Shown one piece after another: positions 9,376 through 20,367 of a stretch of 64,000 nucleotides of DNA (its first letter is position 1; each line of letters begins with the position of its first letter). The stretch is from Paratinospora sagittata. Taxonomy: Eukaryota > Streptophyta > Magnoliopsida > Ranunculales > Menispermaceae. The stretch spans positions 43,659,224 through 43,723,223 of the forward strand of contig CM069597.1 of assembly GCA_035771175.1 (NCBI GenBank), read 5' to 3'. The notes below the pieces were generated by a model. That model made no database searches and was not told the DNA's origin. It saw nothing but the letters and a program-made list of their open reading frames with translations. Position numbers and translations under genes: made by a program.

Positions 9376-10556
9376 ATCTTAATCCGAACGACCAACCCAA
9401 CCCAACCCAATCCAACCCATAGTCATGTGATACAATTGTGATTAATATTGATAGTACTGAGTCTTCAAAATTATCTTATATACAACACATTCATCTAACA
9501 CAATTCTTACATCCATTATTTGATTTAGAAATTATTAATTTAAATAAAAAATCATATTAGAATTCTCTTAGAAATTATATACAACAAATTTCAAATTTGT
9601 TTACTAAAGCCATAATCATTTCAACATAAGTATATACCAAATTATAAATATGCTGAATTGAGTTTTAATTGTTTGATGAGATACTCAACTTGAAATATTT
9701 TTAAAGCCTTTTAAGTGCTTCACTGTAATAAAAAAGTATATATAATTAAGAAAAATAAAAGTTGAATTCAAACTATTCAAAAATCTAAAACAACACTTAC
9801 AGAATTTTGTTTCAACAATTAAACAATTGTTAAACAAAAAAAGTAGATATCGAGTACAACATAAAATTTTAAATAAAAGAGTAAAATTGTAGAATGAGAA
9901 AAGTTATTTGTACACACACAATAATAAATAAAGGCATGTGTAAAACTGCTTAATTACAAAATCTTTCACATATTTCTTTAGATGCAACTTGCTTACAAAA
10001 TGTTATATTGTTAAACATAAATAAGAAATTAAATAATTCCAAAAAAAAAGAATGTTTGCCAAAAGTGAAGTAAAAATTCAATGTAGACAGTTGGTCTATT
10101 GCCTGTCTTCTCATCTTCATCTTGCACAAATTTTTTTTACTACCAATGGTCTTTCCATAACTTTGACATCTAACTCAATGTGATTTCATTAGTCTCAAGC
10201 AAAAAGAAGTAAATCAAGAGTCAAATAACAATAAAGGCAAGATCTAAGATGAAGAAAAGAAAAAACTGCTTATTCCATGATGCAAAAAAAGAAAAGAAAA
10301 AAAAACTACTTATTCGAACCTTGGTCTTTAGTAAATTACGAAGCTTATGTGAATTGTGATTCTCAGTTGAGATCCCAAAGCTTCTCCAATCAAACATAAT
10401 AGTAAATGTAAAATCAAATGAGTAAGTAACAATGTAATAACACTTCTTAAACCAAAAGCTATAAAAAGAAATAGCAGAAGGTGGGTGTTTATCTAAATTA
10501 GAAAATTGATTTATGAAAACATAAATTTACGGGCAATAGTTGTTGAAACATATATA
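9376..10556. other. Noncoding block shared with the flank of CYP98A copy C
   Basis: AT-rich DNA opening with an AACCC-rich patch (9390-9420), which resembles the ends of the hAT-like elements seen elsewhere here. It aligns with 34720-35908, with moderate divergence and small indels. I see no gene. Confidence 0.7.
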
Positions 10557-10927
10557 GGCCTTGTTTGGTAAAACTTATGCTTATAACTTTTAGCTTTTGA
10601 AAAAGTGATTACTACAAAAGTGATTTTTAAAAAGTTATTTCCAACTAGTTTGGTGAATTAGAGAAAAGGTGATTTTAAAAATTATAAAACTATTTGTTTA
10701 AACTTTAAATAAGTGCTTCTCTCATTAATTGACAAATTTGAAGGTATAATCGTCATTTTTTTTAAATTGTAGAAGCTGAAGTCGAGAAGCTGGTAGCATA
10801 CAACTTCTCCAAATCGCAAAAAAATTGTAATTTTAAGCGGTTAGCTTTTTTTTCCAAACTACTCTTTTGTGCAGATTTTGCTTCAGAAACGATGAGAAGT
10901 TGTAGAGAAGTGGTGTCAAACAGAGCC
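10557..10927. mobile_element. Harbinger/Tourist-like MITE, array copy 1
   Basis: Noncoding 371 bp element. The left end GGCCTTGTTTGG and the right end CAAACAGAGCC form an imperfect terminal inverted repeat, flanked by ATA on both sides. The interior has no ORF. The same element lies at 26057-26427 and, diverged, at 35909-36283, so it was there before the CYP98A copies separated. Confidence 0.7.
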
Positions 10928-11349
10928 ATAGAATCACAAAATCTTGTTCTTTGTAAACTTTAAGAATCTGAACCAAATGGAAACATGAAATCATAATCAT
11001 GTCTTTGACAAATCAGATTTTTGAAAGAGCTATTTTTTTAGTTGTGACATAATGGGATTCTAATGATTCTAAATATTGTTTTTTCTTTGTGTGAGGCCTA
11101 ACGCAACATTTATCAGAGTTCTATTCAAAACAAAAACACATTGCAGAGAGAAGAGATTACCATAAAAAACAAAAACAAAAAAAGAAATAAGCATCTATAA
11201 AAATAAATAAAAAAGAACACTATTTAGGGCTTCGTTTATGGCAACCCATGACCTTGAGAACACACTTGAATTAGTTCAAGCTCCAGTTTAACACACTCTA
11301 TCACCTAAACCATCACAGTAGAACTTGAAACCGAAATGAACAAAAATAA

Positions 11350-14300
11350 TCACATATCAACAGCCACACGTTTGTACAAATGTGAAGGCAACCTAGGAGT
11401 GGCAACTGCTTGCAGAGGAGTCCTCATGTGAGTCGCCAACCCTGGACTCTCTCCCATATTAACCTCATGTGGTTTGATCCCCTCCAGTGGAGTCCACCGA
11501 AAATGGTGCAACAAGTGGCCCAATATGGAAGTCACAAAGTTGATCCCTAATTGGGCTCCGGGGCAAACACGCCGGCCAGCCCCAAATGGCAGTAGTCGGA
11601 AATCACGACCCTTCATGTCAATGTCCTCCTCCATGAACCGCTCAGGCCGATATTCCAATGGTTCTTTCCACACGGTTGGGTCTTGGGCTACAACCCACAC
11701 ATTTACATGAACTATAGATCCTTTTGGAATGTCATATCCGCCGATCTTAACATTGGTATTTGCTTTGTGTGGGAGCATGAGTGGTGTTGGAGGGTGCAAC
11801 CGCAATGACTCCTTCACGATGCATTGTAAGTAGGGGAGACTCGAGAAGTCATTCTCGGTCATGACTCTGTCGAGGCCAATAACTCGATCGAGCTCTTCTT
11901 GCACCTTCTCTTGCACTCTTGGGTTCTTGATTAGCTCTGCCATTGCCCACTCCACTGTTATTGCTGTTGTATCCATGCCCGCGGAAATCATGTCCTACAT
12001 ACATATAATTAATCAATTAGCTTGTCATGGAGCAATAAAGTTAGAACTAATGAATAGAAAATTATGTATATTAAGCAAACATAAACCTTAACATTCCTTC
12101 TTATACTATATTAAAAACTACTAGATTACTTAGATCTAAAATGGATTAGAAAATGATATTCTAATTATAAAAAGTACAAATATATATGCAACTACATTGC
12201 CATGATCATTAGCTTTTGTACTATATACATTGAAACATATGTAAAACATATATATCCAACAAACATGACAGTGTAGTTACACGTATAGTTGTACTTTTTA
12301 TAAGTAGAACAATATTTTCCTAATTAATAAGCAAAAAACCCAACTACATGTAACGAGCAAATGACATTAACAACAATATAATTACCCAAAGGAGACCAGT
12401 GACGTTGTCTTCACTGAGGTCATATTTCTGCTGAAGGGTGAGCAATGCATCGACGAAGTGTTGCTTTGTGCCACCAACTTCACGAGCGCGAGTGTGTTCT
12501 TCCATGATGGCTCGGGTGAAGCGGTCATGACGAGCTCCGTGCTTGGCAAAGGCCTCTTCTTCGAGCGGGAACATCCAACGGAGCCAAGGAATGTGTTCGG
12601 TCATGGTAAGCGAGGCACTGAGCTTCAAGCCATTGGCTATTATAGCTTTGAACTCCTGGCCTTGCTCATCCATCACTCCCTCTGCATTCACAAAGCGCTT
12701 TCCAAAGGCAATCCTTGTTATGTTGTTGAATGCCACAGATCCCAAGTACTTCTTCACCATCAAACTCTTTCCTAAGTCATCTCCATTACAAATTGTTCAT
12801 CAAGATATCAAGAAGTTGCTACATCTTATTACGTGGGCCGTCAATAGGGCCTAGTTTTGTTAATGAATTTTGGGCTTAGAAGTGGCCCCAAATATGTTAT
12901 AACATCTTCAAGTTTTTATTATTGCCACTAGAGTATTCGTGGTTTGGGTTAGGTCAGGTTAAGGCCAGAATCTAATTCAATCTAAATAGTTTAAATTGGT
13001 AAATTTAAAACTCAACTCAACTCAATCTATCTTTCAGCCCAACCCAACCCAAACACTTCGGGTTTGGTTTGGGTTGAGTTGGTTTGATCGGGTTGAACTT
13101 AAGCCTCATATTTGACATATAATTTATTGATATAAGAACTTCAATTATTCATTTATCGTTTAGATTTGCTAGTAATTTTTTTTTCACTATTATTTTACAA
13201 TGAAAAGTATGTTAATATTACATATTAGTAGATAGTAATAATAATTTACAAAATAGCAACGCATTGATTGAGATTGTATATATTAATAGTATAATAACCC
13301 TATGATAAGTATATAAATATATATATTATGGTATAAACTAAATTAGATAGTATTAGATAAGAATCACAGGATACATATAAATTTTTAAAAAATAACACCT
13401 AGAAGGATATTTTAGGGTTTTAACACTTATCTCAGATCGGGTTGGTTTAATCGGATTTTTAGGGGCTCAACCCGCGACCCAACCCAAATTGATTGGGTTG
13501 GATATTTTAGAACCCAACTCAACCCAAACAACCTATTTAATCCAATCCAAACCAACTCAAAATGTTTGGTTCGGTCGGGTTGATGAACACTCCTAATTAG
13601 GGATGTGCAAACCTCGGTTCGGTTTGATTTTTGATAAAAACGAAACTGAACCAAACTTAGTTCGAGTTAAATTTTCTGAAATCAAAACCGAACTGAACTA
13701 ATACTCAAACCAAACCGAATTTGTTTGGTTTAGGTTGATCGGGTTAGTTACGTCAATTTTACAGTTATAAATCTTATACTTAACACTATTTTACATTTTC
13801 AAAACACATTCAATCCTTTTGAAAAATATAATATATAGTTTCATCATTACTATTAAAACACAAAATACATTATTACATTTAATAATATGAATACTAAAAG
13901 AGATTGACATGAAAATTTTCTACATGTTTTCCATTCAAAGCCTTTCTTGAGGCAATTTTTTTATGTACATGCACATCTAATTCTAAGATCCAATAGTTAA
14001 ACAAATAACAATTAAAAGCAAATTCAAAGGATATTTTAATCATGTTTCGACATATTTAAAGCTTAAGGTTATAGAAAAAATGATATTGTTACCCTCAAGT
14101 TCGATTCGGGTTAAATTCGATTATTTAATGTTTAAACTGAAAATCGAACCGAACCGATCGATTTTTTCATTCTTTTTAAACTGAAAACCGAATCAAACTT
14201 CATAAAAATCGAACCAAACTGAATAGATCACATCGGTTTGGTTTAATTTTTTGATTTGGTCGGTGTCGATGAATACCCCTTTCCTTAATTGCCACTTCAA

Positions 14301-15293
14301 AAAAAGTTTTTATTATTGCCAAGTGGCAGATGATTCTATGAGGTATTCGCCTTACATTTTTCATCCAACTCATGTCTTCGACTGAGGTTTTTTTTAAAAA
14401 AAATCTTAAAGATAGTGGCTAAAAATGGGGTTCTAATCTTTATGAAAATATTGAAATTTATTTTAAAACCTAATATTGTCCAATTTTAATTAAATAAGAT
14501 GTTTTAAGAAATTGAAAAGTTTAAAAAAGGAATATAATTTATTAACACGTATTGTGGGCCCTACGGCTATGTGATCAGATTTTGACGAAAACTTTACTTT
14601 TTATTTTGCTAACAGAAACAAAGCCCTGTAGTCACGTTTCATTTTTTTCCTCTTTCTTTATTTTAGTTTAAAAACATGATAAAAATATGTATTATATGAA
14701 AATTTAAATTATAATATCTTACAATTATAACTATTTTTAATGAAAAAAATAAATAATAATAAGAAGATGTTGCGGATCCGATCCATACCTGGTTTGGTGC
14801 AATCGGTGAAAATCGATTCAACCATGGCGGTGACCTCATCTTCACGAATCGGCCGGAGACTTTCGAGCCGCTTCGGCGTGAACAGCTCAAGCCTACAAAC
14901 CTTCCTAACTTTGACATAGTGCGGACCATAATCGGCCCAGATAAGATCCTGACCGTCCCTACTGAACTTCGCCGCCGCTCTACTCCGGTGCCGATCGGCC
15001 AAATGCTGATCTTTCTCCTTCAACACTTCCCTCGCCAATTCCGAGTTCGAAACCACCACGTTAAGCGTCGTACCGAACCACACCGACATGATCGGACCGT
15101 AGGTCTGAGCCCACTCCTCAAAGCACCGGAACAGCACCGGCTTTATGTCGTACAGGTTTCCCACCACTGGCCACGGCCGTGGGCCCGGCGGGAGCTTGAA
15201 TCTGAGCCGTTGATAGAGTTTGTAGACAAGGATTAATGTTAAGATGATCAAACCTGGAATTATGGTGAGATTGAGATTGAGAAGAGAAGCCAT
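11350..15293 (-). CDS. CYP98A: CYP98A cytochrome P450 (p-coumaroyl ester 3'-hydroxylase), copy A
   Basis: ER-anchored P450 of the phenylpropanoid pathway. CYP98A enzymes 3-hydroxylate p-coumaroyl shikimate or quinate for lignin and chlorogenic acid. Three exons on the minus strand: 15293-14789, 12771-12386 and 11994-11350. All junctions are GT-AG, phases 1 and 0, and they join to 511 residues (Arabidopsis CYP98A3 has about 508). Visible: N-terminal anchor at ~6-24, proline hinge LPPGPRPWP (34-42), I-helix AGMDTT (302-307), ExxR (359-362), PERF, and heme loop [12 protein letters not shown] with Cys441. Intron 1 is 2 kb because of nested hAT elements. The protein is identical to copy B. It departs from family consensus at sites conserved in copy C ([24 protein letters not shown]). 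Confidence 0.95.
12930..14288. mobile_element. Nested hAT-like elements in intron 1 of CYP98A copy A
   Basis: Composite of 1359 bp flanked by a perfect 8 bp duplication, TTGCCACT, at 12922-12929 and 14289-14296. The outer element has ends AGAGTATTCG and GAACACTCCTAA. A second element sits near its right end (about 13599-14281) with ends AGGGATGTGCA and GAATACCCCT and near-repeats TCCTAATT/TCCTTAATT. Both are rich in GGTTCGGTTTGG/AACCCAACCC motifs and have no ORF. An 8 bp duplication and ends of the AGGGGTGTTCA type are hallmarks of hAT. Copy C lacks the insertion, and this accounts for nearly all of the intron-length difference. Confidence 0.85.
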
Positions 15294-15474
15294 TGTAGAG
15301 AAAGTGGTGTGTGTATGATCGAGTTGAGAAGATTGATATTTGCATGAAGAAAGAGTTTGGTGAAGTGGAAAAGCTGTTCACTTTATGCTGTGTTTTTTCA
15401 GAGCGTTAGTCCGTTTTTGGCGGCGCATGGTCTTTTTATTTTATTTATTTATTTTTTGATGTTTGGGTTTTACC
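15294..15474 (-). promoter_or_regulatory. Proximal 5' flank of CYP98A copy A
   Basis: The sequence directly upstream of the ATG is shared with copy B (30794-30974) and, near the ATG, with copy C. I see no convincing TATA box or AC element. Beyond 15475 the promoter sequence is the start of unit 2, so in both copies it runs into the ORF and RT fragments. Confidence 0.5.
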
Positions 15475-16136
15475 GTGTTTTTTTTAGTGCGTTCAGACTT
15501 CTATTTCTTCTTCCCAATTAAAGTTTTCTGACCAAAAAATAAAAAAAAACGAATTCGATAATTTATTATTTAAATTGTATAGTATAATGATTATGAACAA
15601 GTTGTGATAAAAAAATATCGATAAATATAATTTTGTAAGTGCAGATGAAGGAAATACAACTTAAATCATGTAAGAAGCATCAAACATAAATTCTCCTACT
15701 TCCATCCCTAATTATAAATAATACAAGTTTGTAGCCCCTTCCGATAGGCTGTTTACTTGGAAGTATATTTAATAGCAAGAGAAATGTATAGTCTACATAA
15801 AGTTGTTCACTTAGAAAATATAATTAATTATCACGTTACGCTTGCTTATTTTTATTAATTTTATTTAAAGTTAAAACAAACATTTATATAAATATTTACT
15901 TGTTATTATTATTCAAATTTTTGAAAAAAAACAAACGCTATATAGCTAGGTAAATACATGCTCCACATATATATATATATATATATGTGATTGTATGTTT
16001 TCTTCATTTCATTGTATAATATATAAAAGTAAAGTGTCGTATAACATTTATCTAATAATATATATTTTTATATTCATAGGTTATCTTACGTTTATACATA
16101 TATATATACACATGCACACACATTTAGAGGTATACA

Positions 16137-16508
16137 TTAATAATATGATACATATGTTGATATTATTGGTAGACTGGAGTCCATAAGGTCGTGCCAAAAA
16201 ACATCATACAAATTTTCAGGGTACCTAGTCTCAGCTTCATCATTTAGAACGACTCTTACAGTAGGTCGTCGACCAATGATGGACCAATAAACCATTACCG
16301 TGCTTGTTTCTTTTGGAGACCAACAATAAACGAAAGTTTCATCGATTTCGAGAAAAGACCGATCTTTATTATCCACAATTTGAGGTTGGAGCCCGTAATT
16401 ATACAGGTGGTCTTGTAACTTCATCATTAATGACTCAAAAATTGCTGGATTAAGTAATCTATAAGAAAATTTTCTGGCCAGCATAAAACAATTTGAGTTC
16501 TCATCCAT
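16137..16508 (-). pseudogene. Unrecognised 123-codon ORF fragment, array copy 2
   Basis: Same predicted protein as at 663-1034. It lies about 0.85 kb upstream of the CYP98A copy A start codon. Function unknown. Confidence 0.4.
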
Positions 16509-16928
16509 TTATCGAGTGTTTCACAGGTGTATTGTCTACAATATTTATCAAATATACTAAGATTAGAGTGTTTAAAAGAATGACCAGAGAACAAACACAA
16601 AGTTAACAAAATAGTAAATTCCCTTGTAACAAAAAGAAATATAATGAAAAAAAAGTAGAAGAATGAAGAAAAGTATTTGTCGCTTATAAGTAGTTAACAG
16701 GATGATACCTTAGTAGTTTCGTGGGCGATCTGCGTTGATGATTTTTCCTATCGTACAACAATTGTTTAGTGTCTTTATTTGTTGAAAAACTTTCCGAATA
16801 TAAATGTGAAGAACATCCAAAATTTAATAGTTTTCAACAACAATTAGTTGAGTTTCAAGAAAAGGATAAACATGCAATAATTATTGCAAATAGTTTAAGT
16901 CAAATAATATCCTGAGAGTTGAGGGATT

Positions 16929-17420
16929 TTGTTTGTGAAGAAGACGGATGACAGCTTGAGGTTATGCATTGATTATAGACAGCTGAATAGGGTGACAGTG
17001 AAAAATAAGTATCCTTTACCCCGTATCGATGATTTATTCGATCAGTTGAGTGGTGCTAAAATTTTCTTTAAGATTGATTTAAGATCTAGATACCATCAGT
17101 TGAGAATACAGGAAGAGGATGTACCAAGGACTGCGTTCAGAACACAGTATGGTCATTATGAGTTCCTTGTTATGTCTTTTGGACTGACTAATGCCCTAGC
17201 CATGTTTATAGATTTAATGCAAAGGATATTCAGACCATATTTGGACCAGTTTATTATTGTATTTATTGATGACATACTCATTTATTCCAAGACTCAGGAG
17301 GATCATGAGCAGCACTTCCGCATCACTTTGCAGACACTGAGAAAGTATCAGTTGTATGCTACATTTGGTAAATACGAGTTTTGGATAAATGAAAATGAGA
17401 TTTCTAGGTCATGTAGTTAG
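16929..17420 (+). pseudogene. Ty3/gypsy reverse transcriptase fragment 1, array copy 2
   Basis: Same predicted protein as the fragment at 1455, with [10 protein letters not shown] and the same terminal frame break. No intact element surrounds it. Confidence 0.9.
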
Positions 17421-18770
17421 TGCAGACATAGACTCGAACCTGAAACCTCTCCAAAAAGTGGATTTTAGGTACTTTGCATCTAAGAATCTTGTATTTAAAA
17501 GCACAACACTGTTTTAAATTGCATAACAAATAGAGCCTTAGGATCTCTAAGTGAACTGAATATCCTTAAATAAAAAAAAATAAAAAATAAAAGTGTTGAT
17601 GATTTATTCATAATTATAAAAAAAAACCTTATGCTTTAAATATTTACATTGACCCCCCTCACACTTTTGAAATTTTAAAGTCTCTGACCGCATGCCTAAA
17701 GTACAACTTGGGCGATGAACTATAGACGTTGCTTAGGTAGCACTTGACAACACTAATTCGAATCCATAGTTAATATTTTTATGTGAGAGTAAAATTATGA
17801 TTGTTTAAATATCTCTTAGGATATTTGTCAATTGGAAATCTTTAAATTTTGAATTTCAGGTGAGCAAAGTACATTAGTCCTTGCTTATCTGTGTATAGTA
17901 GCGACTGTACCCACCACATCTACATTTTACTAGTCACAATTTAATATTAGTGATTAAAATTCTAATTTTTATCTATTTATTAGTATTACTATTACTTTAG
18001 AAAATATCTAATTGTCTCTTAATGGGGTAGAATGATAAAAATGTCTTTCTTATTTGAAAATGGTAATGAAGGTAGACAAGCACAAAGAGTTATCAGACTA
18101 TGATGAGTAAGAGCAACAAAGTAGATGTAAAAAGAACTCCGGAGTATGAGATGTCAAAGGTGGAAAATAGTCAAACAGTAAAATTATTATATCATCATTG
18201 TTCTCTAATAAAATTAAAACTAGATTGAGAAGGGTAATATTGGAAGAATAGTAAAATTGATGTTCTCCTATATTTGCATCATATATATGTATTCATATAG
18301 CAAGGTGGGTCATATGGATTCATAGTATTTTTTTCCATCAATGGTATACCCTTATCAAAGTCAAACAAAACTCTAAGCACACCTCCCCACTTCAGCTGTC
18401 CTGCCATATTCTAAGGACATCTTTTGCATCTCCCTCCTAGTGGACAGTTAAGCTGAGAAATAAATTTTGGGGTATCTTGTAGCTATCATTATCAATCCCA
18501 ACTATATCCCCTTTTTTATTCTTTTATTCTTTTTTATTTTTTCTTTTTCTAACTCAAGTATTGACACAAATAATATCCTCCTTTATTCTTTATCTTCTCG
18601 AGAAGTATTCATCTCATTGAAATCCCAAAAGTACAAGTATAAAGAAGAGATGAATGAGACATGAATAACCACCCAATCACAAGTCTAATCTAAAGGCATA
18701 ATCCAAAAGACAACCCCTTCCCCCCTCTCCAACAAACAATTCAGCTTAGATCAAAAGCTTTCAATTGAAC

Positions 18771-18774
<4 letters not shown>

Positions 18775-18819
<45 letters not shown>
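18775..18819. repeat. AT microsatellite (45 nt allele)
   Basis: Expanded version of the run at 3301. The 26 bp gain explains the shift from a 15474 to a 15500 bp offset between units 1 and 2. Confidence 0.9.
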
Positions 18820-18821
<2 letters not shown>

Positions 18822-18896
18822 TCTTCCTTCTCTAGAAAATCCCCTATCCTTTCTTTCTAGATCCACATGATAGAAGGTCCCTGTGTAAGCCAACTC

Positions 18897-18959
18897 TTTT
18901 TGCAGATTTTGCTTCAGAAACGGTTGAGTAATTGTAGAGAAGTGGTGTCAAACAGGGCC
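18897..18959 (+). mobile_element. Truncated 3' remnant of Harbinger-like MITE, array copy 2
   Basis: Same remnant and same left breakpoint as at 3397-3459. Confidence 0.7.
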
Positions 18960-19535
18960 ATAGAATCACCAAATCTTGTTCTTTGTAAACTTTAAGAATT
19001 TGAACCAAATGGAAACATAACATCATAATCATGTCTTTGACAAATCAGATTTTTGAAAGAGCTAATTTTTTAGTTGTGACATAATGGGGTTCTAATGATT
19101 CTAACACAACTCTCTGATATTGTTTTTTCTTTGTGTGAGGCCTAACGCAACATCTATCAGAGTTCTATTCAAAACAAGGTGTGCGAGAAGTGAGGCTAAA
19201 ATGTGCGCGTCATGTGTATTAAGGAAGGTGACACAAAGCAGGAAACAAATTCAAATTCACAACAAATCTGGAACTGATCTGCAGCAACAACCAAGCCGAG
19301 AATCATGCCTTGTAAATTGCTACATTTAAAGAAAAATATTATGTAACTGATCTGCATACCAGTTTTTGACAGCTGTATATTTCCTTAGATAAATTTTGTA
19401 AAGTCTGTATAAATAACTCTCGAATGATCAATGCAATTATGTTGAAAATTCTATTCTGAGTTCTTGATATTTTTACTTTTCTATATGGTATCAGGAGACC
19501 ATCTCTCTCACGAGAATTCGATCTTCATTTCCCAA

Positions 19536-20366
19536 ATGTCTTCCGCAAATCAGCCTATCTCTTCCCCAGAACTCCCTCTAGTTGTTTTCAACATCACAAC
19601 CCAGATCAATGAGAAACTCACACCCTCAACCTTTCCCCAGTGGCGAGCTCAATTTGAGGCTCTCCTAATTGGCTATGATCTAATGGATTATGTCAATGGG
19701 GAATCCCAATGTCCCCCCTCCGACGGAACCCCACCGTCTATAGCCAAGAAAAACCACTGGGTTAGGCAAGATAAGCTAATTCTTAGCCCTATCCTTGCAT
19801 CTACATCACCCACAATCACGCCACTCATTGCCACAGCCAAAACCTCATATGAGGCATGGAAGAAATTATCAACTCTGTACGCAAGCAAATCGCGTACAAG
19901 GGCAATGCAACTCAAGGAAGAACTGACCTTGATTCAGCGTGGAAATCGACCGATCCCAGAGTATCTTCATGCAGTTAAAGACTTGGCTGATGAGATAGCT
20001 CTTATCGATCACCCCATCTCCGACGACGATTTAACCCTATATGTCCTCAATGGGTTAGGTTCCGAGTTTCGTGAGATCGCTGCCCCTATTCGAGCAAGAG
20101 AAAAATCACTTGCTTTTGAAGAGCTCCATGATTTGCTTGTTGGGCATGAGAGCTACTTGAGGAGGATGGAGGCTGCTACACAGCAGCTCGTTGCTGCTGC
20201 AAACTTCACTAGCCATCGTTCTAGTTTCTCTGGACCTCAGCAACAGAAAGGAAATAACAGGAGCAATGGGCCTTCGCGTCAACAAGGCCAGAACCGCTCT
20301 TCAAATGGCCCATCGCGAGACCAACGACGCAACAACAATGCGGGCCGCTCCAACTCAAACCAATAA
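19536..20366 (+). CDS. gag: Copia Gag, truncated, array copy 2
   Basis: Predicted protein identical to the Gag at 4036-4866. It ends before the zinc knuckle and is followed by Pol in another frame. Confidence 0.85.
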   Translation: MSSANQPISSPELPLVVFNITTQINEKLTPSTFPQWRAQFEALLIGYDLMDYVNGESQCPPSDGTPPSIAKKNHWVRQDKLILSPILASTSPTITPLIATAKTSYEAWKKLSTLYASKSRTRAMQLKEELTLIQRGNRPIPEYLHAVKDLADEIALIDHPISDDDLTLYVLNGLGSEFREIAAPIRAREKSLAFEELHDLLVGHESYLRRMEAATQQLVAAANFTSHRSSFSGPQQQKGNNRSNGPSRQQGQNRSSNGPSRDQRRNNNAGRSNSNQ

Positions 20367-20367
20367 G

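Larger units (their letters stand above)
1..15474. repeat. Tandem array unit 1 (15.47 kb)
   Basis: The sequence from position 1 restarts at 15475 and again at 30975, always with the same motif (a T-rich run followed by AGTGCGTTCAGAC). Unit 1 is 15474 bp. It contains, in order, an ORF fragment, a gypsy RT fragment, a deleted copia element, a second RT fragment, a MITE and CYP98A copy A. Differences seen against unit 2 are a 19 nt versus 45 nt AT run at 3301 and substitutions at 6176, 6467 and 11256. My comparison was by eye, so a few more may exist. Confidence 0.95.

Noticed and set aside
12940..13600. AACCCAACCC/GGGTTGGGTT runs as interstitial telomere repeats
   Set aside because: They do not follow the plant TTTAGGG unit and are explained as internal sequence of hAT-like MITEs with a defined 8 bp target duplication.
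11474..15236. Plus-strand ORFs of 76-105 codons opposite the CYP98A exons
   Set aside because: They are antisense shadows of the P450 coding frame, with no family similarity and no splice structure.
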